Source of the DNA: Maylandia zebra
Taxonomy: Eukaryota; Chordata; Actinopteri; Cichliformes; Cichlidae
DNA length: 64,000 nucleotides
Assembly: GCF_041146795.1 (NCBI RefSeq)
Contig: NC_135170.1
Coordinates: forward strand, 35,470,659 to 35,534,658
Direction: 5' to 3'
The notes under the pieces were generated by a model that was given only the letters and a program-made list of their open reading frames with translations, had not been told where the DNA came from and ran no database searches. The position numbers were made by a program, and so were the translations under genes. Below, piece after piece: positions 35,030 through 45,189 of this stretch (position 1 is the stretch's first letter; every line of letters begins with the position of its first letter).

Positions 35030-35362
35030 GAGCCCTCTGTGGTGAAACGCTGACTGATGCAGATCATTGGATGAAGCTGGCCTTTCGAGACATTTTTAGA
35101 ATATGTTTTTGAAGTTATGAAGAAGAAGGACCGACACTGTCCAACGTCACTGTTCAAAGCTCTACGAGACACAGACACCCACTGGACACCTTGCTAGAAT
35201 CCGACCTCCTGCTGAAAACATTTCCTCAGAGATTTTGGTCCATGGTGACATCATCACACAGCTGCTGCAGATGTGTCGTCTGCATCCACGATGAGACTCT
35301 CCCGTTCCATCTTAAAGGTGCTCTGTTAGACTGAGATCTGAGTACTGTGAACTCATCGTCAT
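35030..35362 (-). mobile_element. Tc1-like relic, part left of the BEL insertion
   Basis: Read on the minus strand it encodes Tc1-type fragments (DDEFTVL, then HLQQLCDDV) with internal deletion. The relic continues at 42406 beyond the BEL/Pao element, showing that the latter landed inside it. Confidence 0.65.
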
Positions 35363-35680
35363 TGTAGTGGCGAATTTCTGTCCCAAGCTTCGAAAAAATA
35401 ATTCTTCCACTTCTTAATGTGAGCTGTTCAGATTTATTTCTGACTCGTACATACAAACAAAAGATGTCACGGTCAAAAAACTATTTGCTGCTACAGCGCA
35501 CACTTCCATTGCCGTCCTGGCTCACTCTAACCTGCTACAACACATGCGCTGTAATGTTTTCTTACCCGACACAAATTAAACACGCAGCATTTATTCTCTA
35601 ACAACATATCATACAAAATTAAACATGTAACAATAACTGAAACAGTATCAAAAATATTTCTCTATAGATTGGCTCTAACA
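35363..35680 (-). repeat. BEL/Pao 3' LTR
   Basis: Begins TGTTAGAGCC and ends CCACTACA in element orientation, i.e. TG...CA. Matches the other LTR over all 318 bp by eye. Confidence 0.97.
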
Positions 35681-35697
35681 TTTCCAGCCCCCTAATT
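35681..35697 (-). promoter_or_regulatory. Candidate polypurine tract
   Basis: AGGGGGCTGGAAA on the minus strand lies directly upstream of the 3' LTR, where plus-strand DNA synthesis would be primed. Confidence 0.55.
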
Positions 35698-35842
35698 GGA
35701 GGGCGTGAAGACTGACAATTAGCGAACACTTACAAAAGAGCCAAATAACATTAACACTTCCTGTATCACACATGGTCATTCAAATTATCTTTCACAAAAC
35801 TTGTAACCGATCAGAACATATACTGTATTTTCTCATTCCAAG

Positions 35843-38800
35843 TTACATGACATTCTCACAGATCAAGCATAGCTTGTCAATGGGTCTTTCTAAGGTGTTA
35901 GTCTTTGTCTTGATGATCACACGCCGCACCAGACCCTTAGCATCTGGAATGACACGAAGAACTCTCCCCAACATCCACGAGCTTCTTGGCGCTGACTCGT
36001 CGACCACCATTACAATGTCCCCCACAGTTACATTTCTTCTGACCTGAGTCCACTTTTGACGCTCTTGAAGCATAGGCAAATACTCGCGCACCCACCTCTT
36101 CCAAAACAAGTCAGCAAGATATTGCACTTGCTTCCAACGGCGGCGGGAGTATGAGTCTTCCTTTCTGAAAAGTCCAGGAGGCAAACCCGGCTTTTTCTTC
36201 ATTAGTAGCAAGTGGTTAGGCGTCAGTGGTTCCAGGTCTGTTGGATCATCTGTTACTGTAGTCAGCGGTCTGTCATTTAGTACTGACTCCACTTCACACA
36301 TTAGTGTCAGTAAACCTTCATCATTGACCAACTGTTCCTTCAGTATAGACCTCAGGACCTTCCTCACGGTTCTGATCTGCCTTTCCCATATCCCTCCAAA
36401 GTGAGAACCAGCGGGTGGGTTAAATACCCACTGGATTCCCTTTTGCATGAGACAATCTAGAATCTTTGACTGATTCCACTCTTGAATGGCTTCGCGTAAC
36501 TCCCGTTCAGCAGCAACTAGGTTGGTGCCATTATCTGAACGCATGACAGATACCTGACCTCTTCTACACACAAAGCGTCTGATGGCGTTCAGACATGAAT
36601 CAGTGTCCAAAGTGTGCGCGATTTCAATGTGCACTGCTCTTGTTGTAAGGCAGGTAAACACCACACCATACCTTTTTACTGTGCTGCGGCCATGCTTCAC
36701 ATTAAACGGTCCAAAGTAATCCACCCCAACATTAGAAAAGGGGGGTTCATCAGGTAGAAGCCTATCCTCTGGCAAATCTGCCATCTTCTGTTCCAGTGGT
36801 TTGCCTCTAGTTTTCCTGCAGATTACGCACCTTGACAGAAACTTCCTCACTTCTGAGTTAGCGGATGGAATCCAATACTTCTGTCGCAGCCGTGAAAGCA
36901 TATACAGTCTTCCACAGTGCCCAATCTTCTCATGTATATCCTGCAAGATCAGTGTGGTGATATGTGAGCCCTTTGGGATAATGACTGGGTGCTTCACATG
37001 TTCTGGCATCCCAGCAGCTGCGAGGCGACCACCAACTCTCAAAACTCCGTCCTGCATCACGGGATCAAGTTTCCTCAAGTGACTAGTCTTTGTCACACAC
37101 TTGCCTTTCTTTAACATGGTGATCTCTTCTTGGAATTGTTGACTTTGACAGAACTTGATGATCTCTGTCTCAGCTTGCACCAGATCTTTCAGGGTAAGTG
37201 TTGTCTGCATTGATTCGTTGTCTTGTTCTTTCTGTTTAACGTACGTCTCTTTCCTTTTTTCACATCGTCGTAGCAGTAAGTCTTTGAGTTTGATCATCCA
37301 TGCCACAGCTCTCTTCACTCGATGCCAGCTGGAATAGTGATTGATCAGCTTGTTCAACGTGTGAACATTCTCAGCTGCATTTGTGAGATGTACCATGGTT
37401 GCATGCCTCACTTCGCTGTCATCTTTATCAATCCTTTCCTTGTCAGGTCTTTCTGGCCACTGTCTTTCTGGGGTTTTCAGGAAAGCTGGGCCGTGGAACC
37501 AGCTTAGATTCTTCATGAGCTTAGATGGTGCAAGCCCTCTGGATGCACAATCAGCTGGATTGATTGCTGTACCAACGTACCTCCACTGCTGGGGATTTGT
37601 TAGCTCTCTAATGACCGCAACGCGATTGGCCACGAATGTCTTGAAGCGAAGGTTTTCATTTTCAATATACTTCAACACAGTTGTGCTGTCAGTCCAGAAT
37701 GTAGATTCAAGAAGATTCATCTGAAGCTCCGTTCTTAACATTTTGTCTGTCTTTGCAGCAACCATAGCTGCAGTCAACTCTATTCGTGGAATAGTGGTTT
37801 GCTTCAGGGGCGCCACACGGGATTTTCCCATCATTAACGTACAGTGAACCCGTCCGTCATTGCTGGTCATCCTCAAGTATGATGCTGTTCCATATCCACT
37901 TTCGCTCCCATCAGAAAAATGGTGGAGCTGTGCTGTTGCGACAGGACCGAAGTCCAATGGTCTCACACACCTGGGTACGGTTACCTCTGACAGCTGGCAC
38001 AGCTCTTGTAACCACTTGTTCCACTTATGACTGAGCTGTTCTGGGATCTCATCATCCCAAGCAAGACCCTCCCTGCATAACTGCTGCAAGATCATTTTTG
38101 CAGGGAGAGTTCCTGGGGAAAGGAATCCCAGTGGGTCGTAGATGGAGCTGGTGACGGAAAGTATTCCACGTCTCGTCACAGGTCTTTCTTTGATGTTAAT
38201 CCTGAACTTGAATGCGTCAGACTCAGGGCACCATAGAACTCCTAAAGCACGTTCCATAGGCAGCAGGTCATGGTTCAAGTTCAGGTCTCTGACATCTTTG
38301 GCTCTCTCATGCTCAGGGATGAATGAGAGCAAGGCACGACTGTTGCTTGTCCATTTCGTTAGGTGAAATCCTCCACCAGAACACAATTCAGTGAGGTCTG
38401 TGTATAACTCCATACCTTGAGTTTCCGTGGCAACAGACTTCAAGCAGTCGTCAACATAAAAATTTTCCAGAACTGTGCTTACAGCTTCAGGTGATGATTT
38501 GCTGCGGTTCTCCTCTGCTGTTCTTCGCAGTGCATAGTTGGCACAACTGGGAGAAGAAGTCGCACCGAAGATATGCACCATCATCCTGTACTCAGCAATG
38601 TCTCGATTGAGGTCCCCTGCTGGCCACCACAGAAAGCGCTGCAGGTCAGCATCGTCATCCGGGACACACACCTGATGGTACATTGCTTCAATATCTGCTG
38701 TAAAGGCTATAGACTCTTGCCTGAACCGTGTCAGCACTCCGATCAATGAGTTTGTTAAATCTGGCCCTTGTAGAAGTTCACTATTCAGTGAAACTCCTTG

Positions 38801-41800
38801 GTAGCTGGAAGCGCAGTCAAAGACCACCCTCAGCTTCTTTTTTTGTGGATGGTATACCCCATGGTGGGGAATATACCACTGTTTTCCATCCTTGCGGTTT
38901 AACTGTGTAGTAGGAACCTCAACGGCATATCCCTTGCTCAACATGTCACTCATGAAGGCAGTGTATTCTTCATGGAGTGCAGGATTCCTCTTCAGCTTGC
39001 GCTGAAGGCTCAGTGCACGCTGTAACACTGCACTTCGATTGTTCGGCATCTGAACGCACGACTTCTTCGTAGGAAGACTTATGGAATAGTGTCCATCAGT
39101 GAGACGAGTAGAGCTTGACACAGACTCCATAAAGTGGTGGTCCTCTTGAGACATTCCTGCTTTATCATCACAGTGACGCTCTGGAAAGTCGTGGTTATAC
39201 TGTCGTACAAGCAGTTGTTCCACGTTGTCGATGGCTATTCTGTTCACAATAGCACATGGTTGTACATCATTGGCTGCAGTATCCGTTTCTCTGAGTGGTC
39301 CATTCAGAATCCATCCAAGTGCTGTCTTTACGGCATATGGACCATTGTCCTCACTTGGGATCACCTTCCATGGCTCCAATATGGTGTATTCTTTAGTTCC
39401 AATGAGAAGCTCCACTTCAGCCTCAATATGAGGCAACCTCACTTCGCGTAGGTACGGCCACTTGTCAACCTCTTTCTGGAGTGGGATGTTCTCTCTGGAA
39501 ACAGGAATACTTTTCTGTGTGAAGACCTTTGACAGTGCGATAAAGTTGTTGTCTGCCAGACTGCTGACTTCCAATTCTGTGAGCACATAACTCTCCTCTC
39601 GACTTTTGGAATTAATGGTCCTCAACGTTAGCTCGGTTCGTCTGCCTTGCACCTTCAGCTGCCTTGCCAAGGCTTTGGTGCAGAACGATGCAGAGCTACC
39701 TGGGTCAATGAAAGCGTAAACCTCCACAGCCTTGTCACTCTTGCAGGACTTCACCCTTACAGGTACAATGGCAAGCACGCAGCTGCCTCCAGCCCCAGTA
39801 CAGGCACTTGTCTCCTTTTCTTCAGACAACCCTGCTGGGCCTTTAGCAGTGCTACCCATATTGACCTCATCGGGAGGCTTCTCTTCCTCATAACTTGAGA
39901 AGTGCAACAAACTTGGATGCTTGAGTGAACAAACCTCGCACACCATCTTCTTTTTGCAATCTCTGCTCATGTGACCCTTTAGCAGGCATCCAAAGCAAAG
40001 TCCGTTTTTCTTCAAGTAGTCCACTCTATCCTTATGAGTCTCCTCTCTAATCTTGTAACACTCTTGCAGTGTATGAAGTTTCCCACAGAACATGCAAGGT
40101 CTTGTGAAGGCGCAGTTGAGTGAAAGGTCACTCTGGTTCTTACTCACTCTGCTTCTTTTGTCCATTTCTGAACCTTGGTTAACCTTGATAGCAAAGCTGC
40201 TCCCATGTCTAATGTCTTTCTTCAACTTATTTCCTTGCTGTGGCTTTTTTATAACCTTGTCTGACACTGCTGTTTCAAGATCGCCAAAGAGTGGGTCGGA
40301 CATGATCTTTGCTTGGCGTTCAACGAAGGCCACCAGCTCTGTGAATCTTGCTCTGTTGCAGCGCCGCTCCTGGATATCATATGCATGGACTCTCCAGCGC
40401 TCTCTTATTTTAAATGGCAACTTGGAAATGATGACCCTCATAGTTGCAGGGTTGTCCATCTCTTCCATATAGTCCACATCCTCCATAGCATTACGACAGC
40501 TCACCAGGAATACAGAGAATGCGCTCAATGCCTTTCCATCTTCAGCCTTAATTTGTGGCCACTTCGATGCCTTCTCAATTAGCGTGCCAGCAATCTGTAA
40601 CTCATTTCCATATTTATCTTGAAGCAGCTGCAAAGCCCTTTCATACCCCCGATGTTCAGGCATATGCTGACAACTCCTCACAAGATCACGAGGCTCGCCT
40701 CGAGTATACTGCTCCAGAAAATATAGCTTGTCTGAATTGCTATCAGCTCTGGTGTCAATAGCGTGCATGAATGCCCTCATAAACGACCTGTATTCCAAAG
40801 GATCTCCGTGGAACACTGGCACATCCCTTTGTGGTAACCGAGCCAGCTGTTGGTTCTTTACAAGCATCTCTGTGATATCTGCCTGTTTCTGCATAACTTG
40901 ATAAAGCTCACTTGGTCTGGTCTCCTGAAGTGAGACACCATCTTGGCGTTGGCTCGGCCCCTGCAGTGGAGTTCTATGTGTCTTAGGCATGGCCCCTGCT
41001 GCAGTACTTGGATCACCAGGATTCCTCCAAGAGGCAGACCTCTCTATCTCTGTTGGCTTCCCTGGTGTGTGTTTTACGTTGCCATGACCATTTTCGTTAT
41101 TCTTCTTCAGGAGGTCACGACGTGGCATTACCGTAAGTCTGGTTTCACTCACTTGAGACTTAACCCCTTCACATTCCTCATACACTTTCACTTTGGCAGT
41201 AGACACTGCAATGGCTGTTTCAATTTCCAGTCTTTCCTTTGCAGCTTTAATTTCTGCTTCTTTTAACTCTAGAGCCTGTTTTTCTTTCAGAGACGCTGCT
41301 CGTGCCATCAGAGCTGCTCTGTTAGCTTCTTCCTTGACGCGCTCCGACGATGCTGTCGACACCCTTGACGTGTTGGATACTTTAGACTTGTTTGACACTC
41401 TAGATGTTTTTGACACTCTGGATGCACTGTCCATGGGAGTTATCTCTTGATCACATGTTTGTATTTCAATCCATGTATTAACTCTATTAATGAACTGCAA
41501 ACATCGTTCTGACATTGGCTGAAACCAAAGTTGTTGGTCAGCCTCCTTTTCCTCCTCATCTTTAATACACAGCAACACTGCATAATTGCATTCTTGAAAC
41601 TCTTCATACAACTTCTTGTAAACTTTCAGTGCCTCTCTCACATCATTTACAGCCGGCAGAATTTCATGGCTCAAAAGTCGCTCAGTTTCATCTTCTTGTG
41701 CTGTCACTTGTCCTAATTTGCCTCTTCTCACCTTTGTGAGTTGATGCAGTTTGAACTCCAGACCTTTGTCTGTCATCGCCCTCTGGCTGCCATCACGCGT

Positions 41801-41845
41801 AACTACACCCACACTGTCATTAATGTCGTCCGCCATTGTAATCAT
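35843..41845 (-). CDS. BEL/Pao gag-pol polyprotein (2000 codons)
   Basis: A single uninterrupted minus-strand frame. Order of parts by approximate residue: coiled, charged Gag N-terminus (about 1-330, with a long Lys/Glu helix at 180-225); Gag domain of the Pao type (about 340-540); two CCHC-like zinc knuckles (about 583-632); aspartic protease with FIDPGSS motif (about 712); reverse transcriptase with YVDD at 1130-1133; RNase H starting near HFSDGS (about 1307); integrase HHCC zinc region (about 1639-1675) and a DDE triad at about 1710, 1770 and 1818; and the C-terminal DUF5641-type domain (about 1890-2000). A second in-frame ATG at 41836 has better start context (A at -3, G at +4). All catalytic motifs I can see are present, so the product is plausibly functional. 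It would make cytoplasmic particles and integrate cDNA in the nucleus. Confidence 0.95.
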   Translation of the reverse strand: MITMADDINDSVGVVTRDGSQRAMTDKGLEFKLHQLTKVRRGKLGQVTAQEDETERLLSHEILPAVNDVREALKVYKKLYEEFQECNYAVLLCIKDEEEKEADQQLWFQPMSERCLQFINRVNTWIEIQTCDQEITPMDSASRVSKTSRVSNKSKVSNTSRVSTASSERVKEEANRAALMARAASLKEKQALELKEAEIKAAKERLEIETAIAVSTAKVKVYEECEGVKSQVSETRLTVMPRRDLLKKNNENGHGNVKHTPGKPTEIERSASWRNPGDPSTAAGAMPKTHRTPLQGPSQRQDGVSLQETRPSELYQVMQKQADITEMLVKNQQLARLPQRDVPVFHGDPLEYRSFMRAFMHAIDTRADSNSDKLYFLEQYTRGEPRDLVRSCQHMPEHRGYERALQLLQDKYGNELQIAGTLIEKASKWPQIKAEDGKALSAFSVFLVSCRNAMEDVDYMEEMDNPATMRVIISKLPFKIRERWRVHAYDIQERRCNRARFTELVAFVERQAKIMSDPLFGDLETAVSDKVIKKPQQGNKLKKDIRHGSSFAIKVNQGSEMDKRSRVSKNQSDLSLNCAFTRPCMFCGKLHTLQECYKIREETHKDRVDYLKKNGLCFGCLLKGHMSRDCKKKMVCEVCSLKHPSLLHFSSYEEEKPPDEVNMGSTAKGPAGLSEEKETSACTGAGGSCVLAIVPVRVKSCKSDKAVEVYAFIDPGSSASFCTKALARQLKVQGRRTELTLRTINSKSREESYVLTELEVSSLADNNFIALSKVFTQKSIPVSRENIPLQKEVDKWPYLREVRLPHIEAEVELLIGTKEYTILEPWKVIPSEDNGPYAVKTALGWILNGPLRETDTAANDVQPCAIVNRIAIDNVEQLLVRQYNHDFPERHCDDKAGMSQEDHHFMESVSSSTRLTDGHYSISLPTKKSCVQMPNNRSAVLQRALSLQRKLKRNPALHEEYTAFMSDMLSKGYAVEVPTTQLNRKDGKQWYIPHHGVYHPQKKKLRVVFDCASSYQGVSLNSELLQGPDLTNSLIGVLTRFRQESIAFTADIEAMYHQVCVPDDDADLQRFLWWPAGDLNRDIAEYRMMVHIFGATSSPSCANYALRRTAEENRSKSSPEAVSTVLENFYVDDCLKSVATETQGMELYTDLTELCSGGGFHLTKWTSNSRALLSFIPEHERAKDVRDLNLNHDLLPMERALGVLWCPESDAFKFRINIKERPVTRRGILSVTSSIYDPLGFLSPGTLPAKMILQQLCREGLAWDDEIPEQLSHKWNKWLQELCQLSEVTVPRCVRPLDFGPVATAQLHHFSDGSESGYGTASYLRMTSNDGRVHCTLMMGKSRVAPLKQTTIPRIELTAAMVAAKTDKMLRTELQMNLLESTFWTDSTTVLKYIENENLRFKTFVANRVAVIRELTNPQQWRYVGTAINPADCASRGLAPSKLMKNLSWFHGPAFLKTPERQWPERPDKERIDKDDSEVRHATMVHLTNAAENVHTLNKLINHYSSWHRVKRAVAWMIKLKDLLLRRCEKRKETYVKQKEQDNESMQTTLTLKDLVQAETEIIKFCQSQQFQEEITMLKKGKCVTKTSHLRKLDPVMQDGVLRVGGRLAAAGMPEHVKHPVIIPKGSHITTLILQDIHEKIGHCGRLYMLSRLRQKYWIPSANSEVRKFLSRCVICRKTRGKPLEQKMADLPEDRLLPDEPPFSNVGVDYFGPFNVKHGRSTVKRYGVVFTCLTTRAVHIEIAHTLDTDSCLNAIRRFVCRRGQVSVMRSDNGTNLVAAERELREAIQEWNQSKILDCLMQKGIQWVFNPPAGSHFGGIWERQIRTVRKVLRSILKEQLVNDEGLLTLMCEVESVLNDRPLTTVTDDPTDLEPLTPNHLLLMKKKPGLPPGLFRKEDSYSRRRWKQVQYLADLFWKRWVREYLPMLQERQKWTQVRRNVTVGDIVMVVDESAPRSSWMLGRVLRVIPDAKGLVRRVIIKTKTNTLERPIDKLCLICENVM

Positions 41846-42087
41846 ATAACACCGCTAAGCCGTAATGATTTTCTTCGGCACAGCTGTCGGGTGGTGTACT
41901 GCACAAACTCCTTTATGCTACTTCCACAGGTAAGATGCATCTGACAAAACACCTTTTACTTAGCTGTTCGCCGTGTTGTTGTATGTAGGCGTCCTTATGC
42001 CGACGATCCGGTGACTTTTCTATGTCTCAGTCGGTGGCTCCACCGCGGAAAACATTCCTCCGTTACTCGCTAGTTTTTTGACTTTTA

Positions 42088-42405
42088 TGTAGTGGCGAAT
42101 TTCTGTCCCAAGCTTCGAAAAAATAATTCTTCCACTTCTTAATGTGAGCTGTTCAGATTTATTTCTGACTCGTACATACAAACAAAAGATGTCACGGTCA
42201 AAAAACTATTTGCTGCTACAGCGCACACTTCCATTGCCGTCCTGGCTCACTCTAACCTGCTACAACACATGCGCTGTAATGTTTTCTTACCCGACACAAA
42301 TTAAACACGCAGCATTTATTCTCTAACAACATATCATACAAAATTAAACATGTAACAATAACTGAAACAGTATCAAAAATATTTCTCTATAGATTGGCTC
42401 TAACA
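42088..42405 (-). repeat. BEL/Pao 5' LTR
   Basis: Identical by eye to the 3' LTR. It should contain the element's promoter; no TATA box was assigned. Confidence 0.97.
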
Positions 42406-42480
42406 GTCATGTTTCAGAAACCAGTTTGAGATGATGACAAAGACCCTGCCCGTCACTGTGACTTGATTAACAGCCTAAAT
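42406..42480 (-). mobile_element. Tc1-like relic, part right of the BEL insertion
   Basis: 'gtcatgtttcagaaaccagt ttgagatgatgac' continues the Tc1-type sequence interrupted at 35362. Once one GTCAT copy is removed, the two halves join in the order usual for this repeat. Confidence 0.6.
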
Positions 42481-43605
42481 TGATCTGAGGTCAGAAAAAG
42501 TTATGCTGACCTCACAGTTGGGAAGCAAAAACATCCAGTTTTCCTTTAACTTAGCTGTGGACTTTTTCTTCCTCCTTTCCCGGATCTTCCCAAAATTAAG
42601 CCACAAGCGACATTTAGTTCCAGGTTTGGTTTAATATGTGATCTAATAACGTCTGCGGTCCTGGAATGATTGACTCGAGGAAAGCTAAACTGACAGTTCA
42701 GCTCCTATACAGTTTCACTGCAGGCCTCCGCCAGCCTGCAGCCAATCAGGAGGGAGTTACGGCCTCCCCTTCAAATCTGTTCAGCATGTATCTGCACGTC
42801 CGCTGCCGCCTGCCCGTTATCATGATGTTAAAGTCGCCTTTACAGCTGGGTGAGCTGAGGAGGGGGGCGGGCTGCTGTGTTTGTGTGGGGTGATCTTTAC
42901 ACCCCCCGCCGGGGATCAGACAAACACTTATTAACTGAGAGGAATGCAAACAGACGCAGGACAGCAGCACGGAGGGCCGGGGGGAGTAAAAGGGGAAAGG
43001 GAGAGTGAAGACTCCTCCTCCTCCCACATTTACTCCTTGTAAACCACCTGCTGATCAGGAGAAGCCTCCAGAGTTTTCCAGAGGAATGCAGTTTCAGTGA
43101 AAGACGAGACAAACAAGTATTCAGGCCTTTAAAAAGTCTGAATATTCAAACTGATGCTGTTCCAACATTAAATACCCCTAAAATCTTACTCCAGGCATCC
43201 GTCGGTCTAAAAACAAGACCAAGTAATCTGTTAGTGAATGAATTTACCTGAAAACAGCTGCAGAAATATAGAACAGTATATTCTTACACCTGCATAAAAG
43301 TGTGATGGTGTGTTTATTTCACACAAATCCTGAATTAAGAAACTGATCTGGAACTCCAAATGAACAATCTGAAAAGAAAAGATCTGAAAACACTGAAATA
43401 ATTTAAATAACTTGTGATTTCAGTTTGATGCAAACTTCTAAATATAATAAGAAGAAAATCTGGTTATTACAGACAAAGCAAATAAAGTAATTTAAAGAAG
43501 GAACATAAAATTCCTGCCTACTTCCTGCTTTGAAGCTTTGAATCTACATATTTGCTGACACCAGGTTGGATTTTTGGATCCAGAAATGACCAAAAATCCT
43601 TGAAC
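42481..43605. other. Intergenic, no feature recognised
   Basis: No exon recognised. GC-rich at 42840-42990, AT-rich after 43100. Confidence 0.4.
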
Positions 43606-43609
43606 TTCA

Positions 43610-43935
43610 CTCACAAACCTGGAGCTCAGCTTTGTTTGTCTGTTGCTACAGTAACCTCACATAGTATTGGTCACATGATGCCATTGTGGCTCCAACAGCA
43701 CAAACACGGTCCAGAGGTCCAGTTCAGGTGAAGCTAGCAGCTACAGCCACCTGTCAGTCACAGAGGCCACGCCCCTGATGATGCAAACAGTTTGTGTATC
43801 AGGCTGTAAACATGTTTAGTTCTGCTGTAAAGTTTTAACATGGGAGTCTATGGGGACTGACTCACTGCTGCCTCTGCTGGACATCAGAGGAACTGCAGGC
43901 TCATTGTTAAGCCTCTGAGGTTGCTGCCTCTGATC
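43610..43935 (+). repeat. Dispersed fish repeat, copy 4 (longest)
   Basis: Joins the modules seen separately elsewhere: 'ctggagctcagctttgtttg', 'ggctccaacagcacaaacac', 'gtcagtcacagaggccacgc', 'gtgtatcaggctgtaaacat', 'catgggagtctatggggact', ending 'catcagaggaactgcagg'. It gives the order of parts for the family. Confidence 0.8.
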
Positions 43936-44390
43936 GTCCCGTAATAATAATCATAATATTACAGTTTAAAGCACCGAAGCAACCGGTTGAAGCACAGTGA
44001 GACTCAGAGATCATTGAAAGCAGCGCTGAATCGTCCGCAAACACACGTTGAGGGTTGTTGGGAAAAGTTAGAATCCATTAGCAAACAAAGATACGACACC
44101 TGACGTCCCGAGCGCCTCTCGCGCAGTCAGATCCTCCGGCACTGACCTGCTAAAGCTGTGGTCATTAGTTCTCCTTCAGCAGCCACCCTGACCCACGACG
44201 TCCAGATGTTTACGAAGCTCTGGACCAGCCGGTCAGGATTTCACATTTTCTGATGGACAAAGTTCAATGATGTGAAGATGAGTTTTTATCAGCCTCGCTC
44301 AGTTTTTCACCCACAGATTAATAAACACGTTGGAGTATGTTAGTCTTGATTTTTCACACAGAACAGATTCAACAGATTCCTCATTAAATA
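43936..44390. other. Intergenic, no feature recognised
   Basis: Nothing recognised. Confidence 0.4.
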
Positions 44391-44391
44391 T

Positions 44392-45181
44392 CAGAATCAG
44401 AATACTTTATTGATCCCTGGGGGAAATTATTTTTTGTTACAGTGCTCCATTATAAACCAACATTAAGACAAGACAGACAATACACTAACTAAGAATAGTA
44501 CAATATATACATATATATACATACATACATACATAAGTCACTCATAAATAAATAGCTGGAAAAGAAACATGTGTAGCTGTAGCAGCAAACAGTGTGTTAA
44601 GTGGATGCGTTGTACAGGGAGATGGCCACAGGCAGGAATGATTTCCTGTGTCGTTCAGTGGTGCATCATGGGTAATCTCAGTCTCTCACTGAACGAGCTC
44701 CTGTGACTGACCAACATGTCATGGAGTGGGTGGGAGGTGTTATCCAACATTGTCTTTATCTTGGACAGCATCCGCCTCTCCGACACCACCTTGAGGGAGT
44801 CCAGCTCCATCCCCACAACATTGCTGGCCTTACGGATCAGTTTATTAAGTCTGTTGGCATCTGCGACCCTCAGCCTGCTCCCCCAGCATGCAACAGCATA
44901 GAGGATCGCACTGGCCACCACAGACTCATAGAAAATCCTCAGCATTTTCTGGCAGATGTTGAAGGACCTCAGTCGCCTCAAAAAATAGAGACGACTCTGG
45001 CCCTTCCTGTAAAGTGCTGTGGTGTTTTTAGCCCAGTCCAGTTTATTGTCAATGTGTACTCCAAGGTATTTATAGTCCTCCACAATGTCAACACTGACCC
45101 CCTGGATTGAAACAGGGGTCAAGTGTTTCCTGGTCTTCCTGAAGTCCACGACCAATATGACAGAAATATGACAGATGTTCA
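44392..45181 (-). mobile_element. 5'-truncated LINE (Rex1/CR1-L2-like) with RT C-terminus
   Basis: The minus-strand frame at 45182-44655 contains VVDFRKTRKHLTPVSI, EDYKYLGVHIDNKLDW, GQSRLYFLRRLRSFN and ASNVVGMELDSL, the usual thumb and C-terminal region of fish non-LTR polyproteins. The frame is intact here but lacks the catalytic domain. The 3' UTR ends 'gggatcaataaagtattctg attctga' (minus). A TACA-rich simple repeat lies at 44513-44535. Confidence 0.88.
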
Positions 45182-45189
45182 ACGTCCTC

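Larger units (their letters stand above)
35363..42405 (-). mobile_element. Intact BEL/Pao LTR retrotransposon
   Basis: Two 318-bp LTRs, identical by eye, bound the element and are flanked by the identical 5-bp duplication GTCAT at 35358-35362 and 42406-42410. In element orientation it reads 5' LTR (42405-42088), a ~240-bp leader, one gag-pol frame of 2000 codons, about 160 bp including a purine-rich tract, and 3' LTR (35680-35363). No envelope-like frame follows. Identical LTRs and an unbroken frame mean a very recent insertion. I could not identify a tRNA primer-binding site just inside the 5' LTR. Confidence 0.97.

Noticed and set aside
36801..41944. Many 60-126 codon plus-strand frames
   Set aside because: All lie opposite the 2000-codon BEL/Pao frame and are its shadows.
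42024..42052. TGGAGCCACCGAC stretch in the BEL/Pao leader as primer-binding site
   Set aside because: It lies about 50 nt inside the LTR edge rather than adjoining it, and I cannot match it to a tRNA 3' end with confidence.
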